A stretch of DNA of 64,000 nt from Caulobacter segnis ATCC 21756 (GTDB lineage Bacteria > Pseudomonadota > Alphaproteobacteria > Caulobacterales > Caulobacteraceae): contig NC_014100.1 in the NCBI RefSeq assembly GCF_000092285.1, positions 4,464,001 to 4,528,000 of the forward strand. Reading direction: 5' to 3'. Of this stretch, positions 55,569 through 63,953 are shown in pieces. The notes under the pieces were generated by a model. It searched no databases and had not been told where the DNA came from. It was given only the letters and a program-made list of their open reading frames with translations. The position numbers were made by a program, and so were the translations under genes. Position 1 is the stretch's first letter, and each line of letters begins with the position of its first letter.

Positions 55569-56771
55569 ATGACCCTCGACCTTGCCGCCATCCAAGCCGC
55601 CGCCGGCCGCCTGAAGGGCCAGATCGAGCGTACGCCCTGCCGTCACTCCAAGACCCTCTCGAAGATCACCGGCGCCGAGGTGTGGGTGAAGTTCGAGAAC
55701 CTGCAATTCACCGCCGCCTACAAGGAGCGCGGCGCGCTGAACAAGCTGATGCTGCTGTCGGAGGCCGAAAAGGCCCAGGGCGTCATCGCCGCCAGCGCCG
55801 GCAACCATGCGCAGGGCCTCGCCTATCACGGCGCACGCCTGGGCGTTCCCGTCACCATCGTCATGCCCAAGACCACGCCCTTCGTGAAGGTGCAGCACAC
55901 CCGCGACTTCGGCGCGACCGTGGTCATCGAGGGCGAGACCTATGACGACGCCAACGCCCACGCCCGCAAACTTTGCGCGGAACAAGGCCTGACCTTCGTC
56001 CATCCGTTCGACGACTACGACATCATGGCTGGCCAAGGCACGATCGCCCTGGAAATGCTGGAAGACGCGCCGGACCTGGAGATCCTGCCGGTGCCCATCG
56101 GCGGCGGCGGCCTCATCAGCGGCGTGGCGACGGCGGCCAAGGCGCTCAAGCCCGACATCCGGATCATCGGCTGCGAGCCCGCCATGTATCCGTCTTTCAC
56201 CGCCCGGATGCGCGGCGTGGCGGCTCACTGCGGCGGCCAGACCATCGCCGAGGGCGTGGCGGTCAAGCAGGTCGGCGACCTGACCTACGGTGTCGTGCGT
56301 CCGCTGATCGACGACGTGTTGCTGTTGGAAGAGCCGCACCTGGAGCAGGCCGTCTCTCTGTACTGCAACGTCGAGAAGACGATCGCGGAAGGCGCCGGCG
56401 CGGCCTCGCTGGCCGCCCTGCTGGCCTATCCGGAGCGCTTCCGGGGCAAGAAGTGCGGCCTGATCCTGTGCGGCGGCAATATCGACACCCGCCTCCTGGC
56501 CTCGGTGCTGACCCGCGAGCTGGTGCGCGCCCAGCGCCTGGCCTCCCTGCGGATCATCGGCGACGACCGCCCGGGCCTGCTGTCGACCGTGGCCAGCGTG
56601 ATCGGCGCGATGGGCGCCAACATCATCGAGGTGAACCACAACCGCCTGGCGTTGGACGTCCCGGCCAAGGGTGCGGAGTTCGACATCACGATCGAAACCC
56701 GCGACGCCCAGCACACCCAGGAGGTGATGGACGCTCTGCGCGAGAGCGGCTACCCGCCCCGCGCCGTCTAG
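55569..56771 (+). CDS. ilvA: Threonine ammonia-lyase (dehydratase) with ACT domain
   Basis: 400 residues. Deaminates threonine to 2-oxobutyrate for isoleucine synthesis. PLP Lys in FENLQFTAAYKERGAL (about 55), the GGGGL glycine loop in VPIGGGGLISG, and SAGNHAQGLAYHGA confirm the fold. One C-terminal ACT-like domain (about 325-398; LRIIGDDRPGLLSTVASVIGAMGANI) is the length of the catabolic TdcB/CTN-type rather than the two-domain E. coli IlvA, so the regulation differs. Downstream of the hydrolase by 78 bp. Confidence 0.92.
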   Translation: MTLDLAAIQAAAGRLKGQIERTPCRHSKTLSKITGAEVWVKFENLQFTAAYKERGALNKLMLLSEAEKAQGVIAASAGNHAQGLAYHGARLGVPVTIVMPKTTPFVKVQHTRDFGATVVIEGETYDDANAHARKLCAEQGLTFVHPFDDYDIMAGQGTIALEMLEDAPDLEILPVPIGGGGLISGVATAAKALKPDIRIIGCEPAMYPSFTARMRGVAAHCGGQTIAEGVAVKQVGDLTYGVVRPLIDDVLLLEEPHLEQAVSLYCNVEKTIAEGAGAASLAALLAYPERFRGKKCGLILCGGNIDTRLLASVLTRELVRAQRLASLRIIGDDRPGLLSTVASVIGAMGANIIEVNHNRLALDVPAKGAEFDITIETRDAQHTQEVMDALRESGYPPRAV

Positions 56772-56784
56772 GGCCGTCTAGAAC

Positions 56785-57282
56785 CTATTCCTTGGGCTTG
56801 CCCGGACCGATCCGGTTCACGTCCAGCAGCTCGATCCGGAAGATCATCACGCTGTTGCCGGGGATCGGGCCCTTATCCTGCGCGCCATACCCCAGCGCCG
56901 GCGGCACGTAGAGAACCCATTCGTCGCCCGCCTTCATGCGCTGGAGGGCGATGACCCAAGCCGGCACCAGACCGTCCAACGGAAACACCGCCGGCACGCC
57001 GCGCTCGTAGCTGCTGTCGAACACCGTGCCGTCCAACAGCTTGCCTTCGTAGTGGACCTTCACCTCGTCGGCGGTCGTGGGATGCATGCCGCCCGGCGGC
57101 CCCTCGCGCACCACCTTGTACTGCAGCCCCTGGGGCAGCGTGACGACGCCAGGCTCCTTGGCGTTCTTGGCCATGAAGGCGTCGGCGGCGGCGAGGTTCT
57201 CCTGCGCCTGCTTGCTGGGCCCGCAGGCGGCAAGCGTCAGGCTGGCGGCGGCGAAGGTAAGAAGCAGGGAACGACGGAGCAT
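56785..57282 (-). CDS. FKBP-type peptidyl-prolyl isomerase lipoprotein
   Basis: 165 residues. Signal peptide ending in a lipobox LAAC (Cys20), so membrane-anchored in the envelope. FKBP core: VHYEGKLLDGTVFDSSYERGVPAVFPLDGLVPAW (about 74-107) with the Asp/Phe/Trp site residues, and PPALGYGAQDKGPIPGNSVMIFRIELL (about 127-155). Speeds proline isomerisation of exported proteins. Its stop is 13 bp from the convergent ilvA stop. GAGGGT upstream. Confidence 0.93.
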   Translation of the reverse strand: MLRRSLLLTFAAASLTLAACGPSKQAQENLAAADAFMAKNAKEPGVVTLPQGLQYKVVREGPPGGMHPTTADEVKVHYEGKLLDGTVFDSSYERGVPAVFPLDGLVPAWVIALQRMKAGDEWVLYVPPALGYGAQDKGPIPGNSVMIFRIELLDVNRIGPGKPKE

Positions 57283-57433
57283 GGAGACCCTCAGGCGAAG
57301 CTGGCCATCCAGCTAGCATGGACAGCGCGGTATTCCACCTCCAACCCGATATGCCAACGATTTCACGGAACAGTGGTGGCTTTCCGTCGCCCTCTTTCCT
57401 AGAAACGGCGTCCCAACACTAGACGAGCCGCTC

Positions 57434-58309
57434 ATGAAACCCGTTCGTAAAGCCGTCCTTCCCGTCGCTGGCCTGGGCACCCGCGTTCTTCCCGGCACCA
57501 AGACCACGCCGAAGGAGCTTCTGAACGTCGTCGACCGGCCGATCCTCTCCTACATCGTCGAGGAAGGCCGCAAGGCCGGCATCGAGCACTTCGTCTTCGT
57601 CACCGGCCGCTCGAAGGGCGCGATCGAGGACTATTTCGACCACCAGGTCGAGCTCGAAGCCCAGCTCGAGGCCAAGGGCAAGACCGACATCCTCAACCAG
57701 CTGCGCGCCGAACTGCCCAAGCCGGGCGAGATGAGCTTCGTGCGCCAAATGGCCCCGCTGGGCCTGGGCCACGCCGTCTGGTGCGCCCGTGACATCATCG
57801 GCGACGAGCCGTTCGCCGTCATGCTGCCCGACGTCATTGTTGACGCCGAGCCGTCGGCGCTGAACCAGCTGATCGAGGTCTACAACAAGGTCGGCGGCGG
57901 TAACGTCGTCGGCGTCGAGGAAGTCCCCGCCAGCGAGACCCACAAGTACGGCATCGTCGCGCCGGGCAAGGTCGACGGCCGTGTCGCCACCATGACCGGA
58001 ATGGTCGAGAAGCCTCCGCAAGGCACGGCCCCCTCGAACTGGTCGATCGCCGGCCGTTACATCCTGCAGCCCGAGATCTTCGGCCTGCTGGCGAGCCAGG
58101 AGAAGGGCGCGGGCAACGAGATCCAGCTGACGGACTCGATGGCCAAGCTGATGCAGCAGCAAGCCTTCCACGCCTATGTCTATGACGGCGTCACCCACGA
58201 CTGCGGCGACAAGATCGGCCTGCTGCGCGCCAATGTCGCCCTGGCCCTGAAGCGTCCGGATCTCGGCGCGGCCGCGCGCTCGGCGATCGAGGCGGCCCTG
58301 AAGGCCTAG
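57434..58309 (+). CDS. galU: UTP-glucose-1-phosphate uridylyltransferase
   Basis: 291 residues. Makes UDP-glucose for LPS core, glucans and glycolipids. N-terminal VAGLGTRVLPGTKTTPKELL is the nucleotide motif; VEEGRKAGIEHFVFVTGRSKGAIEDYFD, LGLGHAVWCARDIIG, PFAVMLPDVIVD and GMVEKP follow in the order of GalU. A repeat with hairpin potential starts 6 nt after the stop. Confidence 0.97.
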   Translation: MKPVRKAVLPVAGLGTRVLPGTKTTPKELLNVVDRPILSYIVEEGRKAGIEHFVFVTGRSKGAIEDYFDHQVELEAQLEAKGKTDILNQLRAELPKPGEMSFVRQMAPLGLGHAVWCARDIIGDEPFAVMLPDVIVDAEPSALNQLIEVYNKVGGGNVVGVEEVPASETHKYGIVAPGKVDGRVATMTGMVEKPPQGTAPSNWSIAGRYILQPEIFGLLASQEKGAGNEIQLTDSMAKLMQQQAFHAYVYDGVTHDCGDKIGLLRANVALALKRPDLGAAARSAIEAALKA

Positions 58310-58314
58310 AATAA

Positions 58315-58425
58315 ATCCTCCCCCCAGCGCGGGAGGCGGCCGAAGGCCGGAGGGGGAAGTCCGGGCTATCCAGCTTCTTCCCCCTCCGTCGCCTACGGCG
58401 ACACCTCCCCCGCTAGGGGGAGGAT
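58315..58425. repeat. Palindromic intergenic repeat, also encodes the QueG tail
   Basis: About 111 bp. The left arm begins AATCCTCCCC and continues through CCGGAGGGGGAAG; the right arm begins CTTCTTCCCCCTCC and ends GGGGGAGGATT; the outer dyad AATCCTCCCC / GGGGAGGATT is exact. It lies tail-to-tail between galU and queG. The right arm overlaps the last 11 codons of queG (ILPLAGEVSP), a tail sequence that is recognisable in translated copies of such repeats. Function may be bidirectional termination. Class membership in a genome-wide family is inferred. Confidence 0.75.
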
Positions 58426-59541
58426 TGCCCATTCGGCCAGAACCTCCGGGTCGACCTCGGCGTTTCGTAGCGCCGCCGCCGCGTCTCCCAAGAGCCGGCG
58501 CGCGGCCCAGACCGCCGCCCCGCGCACCACGGGCGCCGGGTCCGTGAGCAAAGGCTCGACCACCGCCACCAGGCTGGTGTCGCCGCTGTTGCCGATCGCG
58601 TAGAGTACGTTGCGCACGAACCGGTCGCGGCCGATCCGCTTGATCGGGTTTTTCGAGAACAGCGCCCGGAATTCGGCGTCGTCCAATCGGGCAAGTTCGG
58701 CCAGGGACGGCTGCCTCAAAGCTTCTCGCGCCTGCAGCTTCGCCTCGCTCGATAGCGACGCGAACTTATTCCACGGGCAGACCGCCAGGCAGTCGTCGCA
58801 GCCGTAAATCCGGTTGCCGAGAGCCGGCCTGAACTCGGCTGGAATCGGACCCGAAAGCTCGATCGTCAGGTACGAGATGCACCGCCGCGCATCCAGTTGG
58901 CGCGGCGCCGGGAAGGCGTTGGTCGGACAGATGTCGAGGCACGCGCTGCACCGGCCGCAGTGGTCGGTCTCTGGCGGGTCCGGCGGCAGATTCAAGGTGG
59001 TCAGCACACTGCCCAGGAACAGCCAGGAGCCGAACTCCCGGGAGACGAGGTTGGTGTGCTTGCCTTGCCAGCCGAGCCCCGCCCGTTGGGCCAGCGGCTT
59101 TTCCATCAGCGGCGCGGTGTCGACGAAGACCTTTACGTCCTGGCCGAACCGGCGGTGCATCCAGCCGGCCAGCACTTTCAGCCGCTTCTTGATGACGTCG
59201 TGATAGTCGTCGCCCTGGGCATAGACCGAGATCGCGGCCCGATCGGTTTGGGCTAGCTGCTCCAGCGGGTCGATGTCGGGACCGTAGTTGACGCCCAGCA
59301 CCACGGCCGACTTCGCCTCGGTCCACATGGCGGTCGGATGCGAACGCCGCTCGAGCGTCTCCTCCATCCAGCCCATGGCGCCGTGGCGGTCCGCCTCGAC
59401 GAATTCACGCAGCCATTCGCCGTTCGGCCAGGCGGCCGCCGCGTCGGCGAAGCCGCAGGTCGAGAACCCCAGCGCGAGGGCCTCGGCGCGGATCTCGTCC
59501 TTGATCGCGTCTGGAGAAAGCTCAGAAGTCGAGGTCGTCAT
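58393..59541 (-). CDS. queG: Epoxyqueuosine reductase
   Basis: 382 residues. Cobalamin- and Fe-S-dependent last step to queuosine at the wobble position of tRNA. Two 4Fe-4S clusters: CGRCSACLDICPTNAFP (about 188-204) and GCDDCLAVCPWN (about 241-252); the B12-type pocket region VKVFVDTAPLMEKPLAQRAGLGWQGKHTNLVS precedes them. A HEAT-like C-terminal part (about 300-370; RNVLYAIGNSGD) ends in residues contributed by the intergenic repeat. Its first codons overlap the GST gene by 20 nt. Confidence 0.95.
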   Translation of the reverse strand: MTTSTSELSPDAIKDEIRAEALALGFSTCGFADAAAAWPNGEWLREFVEADRHGAMGWMEETLERRSHPTAMWTEAKSAVVLGVNYGPDIDPLEQLAQTDRAAISVYAQGDDYHDVIKKRLKVLAGWMHRRFGQDVKVFVDTAPLMEKPLAQRAGLGWQGKHTNLVSREFGSWLFLGSVLTTLNLPPDPPETDHCGRCSACLDICPTNAFPAPRQLDARRCISYLTIELSGPIPAEFRPALGNRIYGCDDCLAVCPWNKFASLSSEAKLQAREALRQPSLAELARLDDAEFRALFSKNPIKRIGRDRFVRNVLYAIGNSGDTSLVAVVEPLLTDPAPVVRGAAVWAARRLLGDAAAALRNAEVDPEVLAEWAILPLAGEVSP

Positions 59542-60208
59542 AGTGCGCGGCCGGCGCGAGGCCGGGCCAGCGATCGGCCAGGATGGGCCGGAAGGCCGGC
59601 CTCGACTTGAGCTTCATGTACCAGGTCTTAGCCGCCTGGAAGTCCTTCCAAGGCACATCGCCGAAATAGTCGATCACCGAAAGGTGCGCAGCGGCGGCGA
59701 AGTCGGCCAGGCTCATCCGTCGACCGGCCAGCCAGTCGCGGGTCTGCAGCAGGCTCTCGATGTAGCCGAGGTGCATGCGCAGCGCCTCGCGACCTTGGCG
59801 CAGGGCGGCCAGGTCCGGCGCGCCCATGCGCAGCAGCCGCTTCTCCATCTTCTCGTGCAGGAGGAAGCCGTTGACCTCGTTGTCGAACTTGCGGTCGAAC
59901 CACTGCAGCAGCCGGCGCGCCTCGGCCCGCTCGGCCGGGTCGCGGCCCAGCAGCGGCGGCTCCGGTTCGGTCTCCTCGATGTGTTCCAGGATCGCGCGGG
60001 TCTCGCAGGCGGTCACGGTGCGCTGGTTGCGTGTCTCGACCAGCACCGGCGGCAGGCCCGACGGATTGAGCGCCGAGAACTCGGGCGGCATCTCCCAGTA
60101 ACGGACCTGGACCTCGACGAACGGCAGCCGCTTCTCGCCCAACGCCAGGCGCACCTGTCGCGAGGCGGGATCGAGGGGGAAATGATGAAGGGTGCGTTCG
60201 ACGCTCAT
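59522..60208 (-). CDS. Glutathione S-transferase
   Basis: 228 residues. Thioredoxin-like N-terminal domain (about 1-80; LHHFPLDPASRQVRLALGEKRLPF, NPSGLPPVL) and all-helical C-terminal domain (about 90-215; WLAGRRMSLADFAAAAHLSVIDYFG, which is the hydrophobic N-capping box). The glutathione-binding ...CETRAILEHIEE stands where many bacterial GSTs have S/ESxAI. Substrate unknown. It is upstream of, and overlaps, queG by 20 nt, so is translationally linked to it. Confidence 0.9.
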   Translation of the reverse strand: MSVERTLHHFPLDPASRQVRLALGEKRLPFVEVQVRYWEMPPEFSALNPSGLPPVLVETRNQRTVTACETRAILEHIEETEPEPPLLGRDPAERAEARRLLQWFDRKFDNEVNGFLLHEKMEKRLLRMGAPDLAALRQGREALRMHLGYIESLLQTRDWLAGRRMSLADFAAAAHLSVIDYFGDVPWKDFQAAKTWYMKLKSRPAFRPILADRWPGLAPAAHYDDLDF

Positions 60209-60324
60209 GCCCAGGTGCGCTCAGGCTGCATCGAAAGAGCGATGCGCCGTTTTGCTTAACAAGAGATTGCTGAACCGCGATTACTCAGGAAAACCAGGCT
60301 TTTGCGCGGCGGTTTCGATCAGGC

Positions 60325-61776
60325 CTATGTGTTCATGCGTCCGATCAGGGCCGTGGTGCTCTGACCCTGCTTGAGCTCGGCCAGCACGACCTTGCCGCCG
60401 TAGCCCAGCACGATGTCCGAGCCGACCACCGTCTCGACGGTGTAATCCGCGCCCTTGACCAACACGTCCGGCTTGAACGCCTTGATCAGCGTCAGAGGGG
60501 TGTCCTCATCGAACAGCACGACGAGGTCGACCGACGACAGCGAGGCCAGCACCGTCGCACGACCCTGCTCCTTCTGCACCGGGCGGGTCGGCCCCTTCAG
60601 CTTGGAGACGGAGGCGTCGGTGTTGAGGCCGACGATCAGACGATCGCAAGCGGCCTTGGCCTGCGACAGCAGCGAGACGTGACCCGGATGCAGCAGGTCG
60701 AAGCAACCGTTGGTGAAGCCGACCTTCAGTCCCCGCGCGCGCCAGCCCTCAACGATGTCCCGCGCCTGGGCGAGGTCGGCGATCTTGATCTCGCCCGGCT
60801 CGCCCTGCTGGGACCCCGCGCGGGCGGTCAGTTCGGCGGCGGTGACGACGTCGGTGCCCAGCTTGGCGACCACCAGGCCGCCGGCCAGGTTGGCCAGATG
60901 CGCGGCCTCGACGAGGCTGGCGCCCGCCGCCACGGCCAGGGCCAGGGTGGCGGCCACGGTGTCGCCGGCGCCCGAGACGTCGAACACCTCCACGGCCGTC
61001 GCCGGCAGGTGCACGGGCGCTTCCCCTCGCACCGCGAGGGTCATGCCGGCCCCGCCGCGCGTGATCAGCGCGGCCTCCAGCGCGGGGGCCATGGCTAGGA
61101 TCGCCGCGCCGGCCTCCTCCGAGGCCTCATCGCCGTTGTCGACGATCCCCGTGGCGTCGGCGGCTTCCTTGCGGTTGGGCTTGATCAGGGTCGCGCCGTC
61201 ATAGCGGGCGAAGTCGCGGCTCTTCGGATCGATGATGACCGGCTTGCCGGCGGCGCGAGAGGCCGCGATCGCGTCCCGCACCACCGCGTCGGTCAGCACG
61301 CCCTTGGCGTAGTCGGACAACACCACCACGTCGGCGGTGGCAAGCCGGGCCTTGAAAGCCGTCAGCAGCGCCGCCCCGTCGCCCGGCGCGCGGTCCTCGC
61401 GGTCGACGCGCAGCATCTGGTGGGAGCCGGAGATGTAACGAACCTTCTCGGTCGTGCGACGGCCAGCATCCGCGATCAGCTCGGCCTCGAGGCCCGCCTC
61501 GGCGTCGATCATGTCCCGCAGGGCGGCGCCGGCGTCGTCCTGGCCGATCAGGCCGACCAGCACGGCCTTGGCGCCGAGGGCGGCGACATTACGGGCGACG
61601 TTGCCCGCGCCGCCCAACATCGCGGTTTCCTTCTCGACCGCGATCACCGGCACCGGCGCCTCGGGCGAGATGCGGTCGACCGCGCCATAGACGAAGCGAT
61701 CCAGCATCACGTCGCCGAGGACCAGCACGGTCTTGCCGGCGAAGGCGCGGGGCAGATGGGCGAGGGTGTCGTTCAT
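60325..61776 (-). CDS. hldE: Bifunctional heptose-7-phosphate kinase / heptose-1-phosphate adenylyltransferase
   Basis: 483 residues. N-terminal ribokinase-like domain (about 1-320; GDVMLDRFVYGAVDRISPEAPVPVI, the nucleotide motif in VFDVSGAGDTVAATLAL) and C-terminal cytidylyltransferase-like domain (about 345-483; VGFTNGCFDLLHPGHVSLL, the HxGH motif, and LVKGADYTVETVVG). Makes ADP-D-glycero-D-manno-heptose for the LPS inner core. The gmhB gene at 31.7 kb would supply the intermediate phosphatase. Preceded by CDF gene on the same strand 31 bp away. Confidence 0.97.
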   Translation of the reverse strand: MNDTLAHLPRAFAGKTVLVLGDVMLDRFVYGAVDRISPEAPVPVIAVEKETAMLGGAGNVARNVAALGAKAVLVGLIGQDDAGAALRDMIDAEAGLEAELIADAGRRTTEKVRYISGSHQMLRVDREDRAPGDGAALLTAFKARLATADVVVLSDYAKGVLTDAVVRDAIAASRAAGKPVIIDPKSRDFARYDGATLIKPNRKEAADATGIVDNGDEASEEAGAAILAMAPALEAALITRGGAGMTLAVRGEAPVHLPATAVEVFDVSGAGDTVAATLALAVAAGASLVEAAHLANLAGGLVVAKLGTDVVTAAELTARAGSQQGEPGEIKIADLAQARDIVEGWRARGLKVGFTNGCFDLLHPGHVSLLSQAKAACDRLIVGLNTDASVSKLKGPTRPVQKEQGRATVLASLSSVDLVVLFDEDTPLTLIKAFKPDVLVKGADYTVETVVGSDIVLGYGGKVVLAELKQGQSTTALIGRMNT

Positions 61777-61807
61777 GCGGAGTTCCGTACCGCTCCGCCC
61801 CGAAAAC

Positions 61808-62737
61808 TCAACCCTCGACGCTCTCGGCGAACACGCCGCCGTGCTTCTCGGCCAGGCCCCGCGGGTCGGGATGGATGATGATATCGGCCGACGGGAAGGC
61901 TTCCAGCAGACGGTTCTCGGCGGCGACCATGATCGTATGGGCCTCGGCCAGCGAGATGTCGGCGGCGAGGTCGGCGTGCATCTGCATATGGACGTAAGGT
62001 CCCGAGGCGCGGGTGCGCAGCTGGTGGACGCCCAGGATGCGCGGGTCGACGGTCGCCAGCTGGACGATCCGGGTCCGCTCCTCCTCCGGGAGCTCCTTGT
62101 CCATCAGCTGGCCCGAGGCCTCCCGGAACACCCCGATCGCGCCCCAGATGAGCCATAGCGCCACCAGAAGGCCGGCGGCCGCGTCCAGCCAGGGCAGACC
62201 CAACCAGGCCGCCGCGCCGACGCCGACCAAAGCGACCAGGTTCGAGGCGAGATCTGCCGCGTAGTGGGCCCGGTCGCCCGAGATGGCGATCGAGCCGCTG
62301 GCCTTCACGACGCGGGTCTGGGCGGTGATCAGGGCGAAGGTCAGGCCGATCGAGATCAGCATCACCACGACGCCGGCCAAGCCATGTTCGACGGGACGCG
62401 GGTGCAACAGAGCGTTGATGGCTTCCCGCCCGATCAGCGCGCCCGAGGCGAACACGAGGCCGCCCTGCATCAGGCTAGAGAAAGCCTCGGCCTTGCCGTG
62501 GCCAAAGCGGTGTTCGGCGTCCGGTGGCTCCGCCGCGTAGCGCACGGCGTAGACGGTGATCAGCGAGGCCACGAGATCGAGTGCGGAGTCCGACAGCGAA
62601 GCCAGGATCGCGACGGAGTCGCTGGCGACCCAGGCGATGGCCTTGATCACGATCAGGATCGCCGCGGTCGCCACCGAAAGGAGAGCGACCCGGCGGGTGG
62701 CGGCGCGGACTTCGGGCGAGTTGGCGGTCGGGGACAT
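61808..62737 (-). CDS. Cation diffusion facilitator transporter
   Basis: 309 residues, FieF/ZitB group. Six membrane segments (about 18-210) with metal ligands in SLSDSALDLVASLITVYAVR and HRFGHGKAEAFSSLMQ (DxxxD-type and HxxxD/E-type sites), and a C-terminal cytoplasmic ferredoxin-like domain (about 215-300; LGVHQLRTRASGPYVHMQMHADL). Exports zinc, iron or another divalent metal by proton exchange. Metal not decidable. The start has AAAGGCGG nearby. Confidence 0.93.
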   Translation of the reverse strand: MSPTANSPEVRAATRRVALLSVATAAILIVIKAIAWVASDSVAILASLSDSALDLVASLITVYAVRYAAEPPDAEHRFGHGKAEAFSSLMQGGLVFASGALIGREAINALLHPRPVEHGLAGVVVMLISIGLTFALITAQTRVVKASGSIAISGDRAHYAADLASNLVALVGVGAAAWLGLPWLDAAAGLLVALWLIWGAIGVFREASGQLMDKELPEEERTRIVQLATVDPRILGVHQLRTRASGPYVHMQMHADLAADISLAEAHTIMVAAENRLLEAFPSADIIIHPDPRGLAEKHGGVFAESVEG

Positions 62738-62793
62738 GGCCGCCTTTTAGCAAGGCGGCCCGCCCAGCCCCAGCGCGAACGACTCGCGACGCC

Positions 62794-63879
62794 TCAGGCG
62801 GCGATGCGCGGCTCCGGGCCGACATAGACCGACTGGGGCCGGATCAGGCGCCCGCCCGCCAGTTGCTCGCGGGCGTGGGCGATCCAGCCGGACACCCTGC
62901 CCATGGCGAACACGCAGGTGAAGCTCGACGGCGGCAACCCCAGCGCTTCCAGCAACAGCGCCGTGTAGAACTCGACATTGGTGTCCAGAGGGCGGTCGGG
63001 TTTGTGCTCGCGCAGGATCTCCAACGCCGCCTGCTCCACGGCTTCGGCGAAGGCCAGCCGGCCCGGCAAGGCGCTGGACGCCGAGGCGAGCTTGCGCACG
63101 GCGGTCTTCAGGGCGTCGGCCCGCGGATCGCGGACACGATAGATGCGGTGGCCGAACCCCATCAGCCGATCGCCGCGCGCCAAGGCCTTCTCCAGCCACG
63201 GCCGAGCGTTGGCGGGGGCGCCGATCGCGTCCAGCATCTCGATCACCGGTCCCGGCGCGCCGCCGTGCAATGGGCCCTTCAGCGCCGAAAGCCCGGCCAG
63301 CACCGCCGAGGTCAGGCCGGCGCGGGTCGAGGCGACGACGCGGGCGGCGAAGGTCGAGGCGTTCAAGCCGTGGTCGCAGACGGTGACCAGATAGGCGTCG
63401 AGCGCGGCGGCTTCCGCGTCGGACGCCGGCCCGGCGCGGGTCATGCGCAGGATGTCGGCGGCGTGCGACAGCGACGGGTCCGGCGCGATGGCGCTCTGAC
63501 CTGCGGCGACACGCAGCACGGCCGGGGTGAAGACAGCGGGCGCGGCGATGAGCAGCAGCGCAGTCTGCAGGTCGTCACCGTCAGGCAGGCGGGCCAGTAG
63601 GGCGCGCATGGCCTCGACCGGATCGCGGCGCGCGAGACCTTCGTCCAGCGCAGCGACCTCGGCGAAGGCGCGAACTCGGGCCGCGCCGAGCGCCGGGGCC
63701 AGGTCGCTGGGCGCGTCTTCAAAGAAGCCGTCGAACAGCAGGTGGGCGGCGTCCTCGTAGCGCGTGCGCCCCGAGAGATCCTCGACGGGATAACCCCGGA
63801 TCACCAGGCGGCCCCGGGCACCATCGACATCGGACAGGACAGTGCGGGCGGCTATGACGCCCTCAAGACCATCGGACAT
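62794..63879 (-). CDS. Citrate synthase family protein
   Basis: 361 residues from ATG 63879 (MSDGLEGVIAARTVLSDVDG), which has AAAGGAGA about 8 nt upstream. Catalytic and CoA residues: His in DHGLNASTFAARVVAST, LHGGAPGPVIEMLDAIG, GFGHRIYRVRDPRADAL, Asp in LDTNVEFYTALLLEALGLP. This is shorter than the 430-residue hexameric type I GltA and fits the dimeric citrate/2-methylcitrate synthase group. Divergent from a gene beginning with a likely HTH-citrate synthase fusion at the right edge. A main GltA should exist elsewhere. Confidence 0.9.
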   Translation of the reverse strand: MSDGLEGVIAARTVLSDVDGARGRLVIRGYPVEDLSGRTRYEDAAHLLFDGFFEDAPSDLAPALGAARVRAFAEVAALDEGLARRDPVEAMRALLARLPDGDDLQTALLLIAAPAVFTPAVLRVAAGQSAIAPDPSLSHAADILRMTRAGPASDAEAAALDAYLVTVCDHGLNASTFAARVVASTRAGLTSAVLAGLSALKGPLHGGAPGPVIEMLDAIGAPANARPWLEKALARGDRLMGFGHRIYRVRDPRADALKTAVRKLASASSALPGRLAFAEAVEQAALEILREHKPDRPLDTNVEFYTALLLEALGLPPSSFTCVFAMGRVSGWIAHAREQLAGGRLIRPQSVYVGPEPRIAA

Positions 63880-63917
63880 GTGCGGTCTCCTTTCGCCGCC
63901 ACCGAGCGCCCGAGCGA

Positions 63918-63952
63918 CTTGATCGTCAATCTTGATCAATATAATCAATCTA
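63918..63952. promoter_or_regulatory. Palindrome-rich divergent control region
   Basis: AT-rich spacer between the divergent citrate-synthase-like genes. It holds the 8-bp palindrome TTGATCAA (63932-63939), nested in TTGAT-N7-ATCAA (63932-63948), and a second TTGAT-like half at 63919. This is typical of an operator for a MerR- or LysR-like dimer. Confidence 0.45.
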
Positions 63953-63953
63953 T

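Noticed and set aside
58315..58425. CRISPR or insertion sequence
   Set aside because: Only two inverted arms, no spacer periodicity, no transposase.
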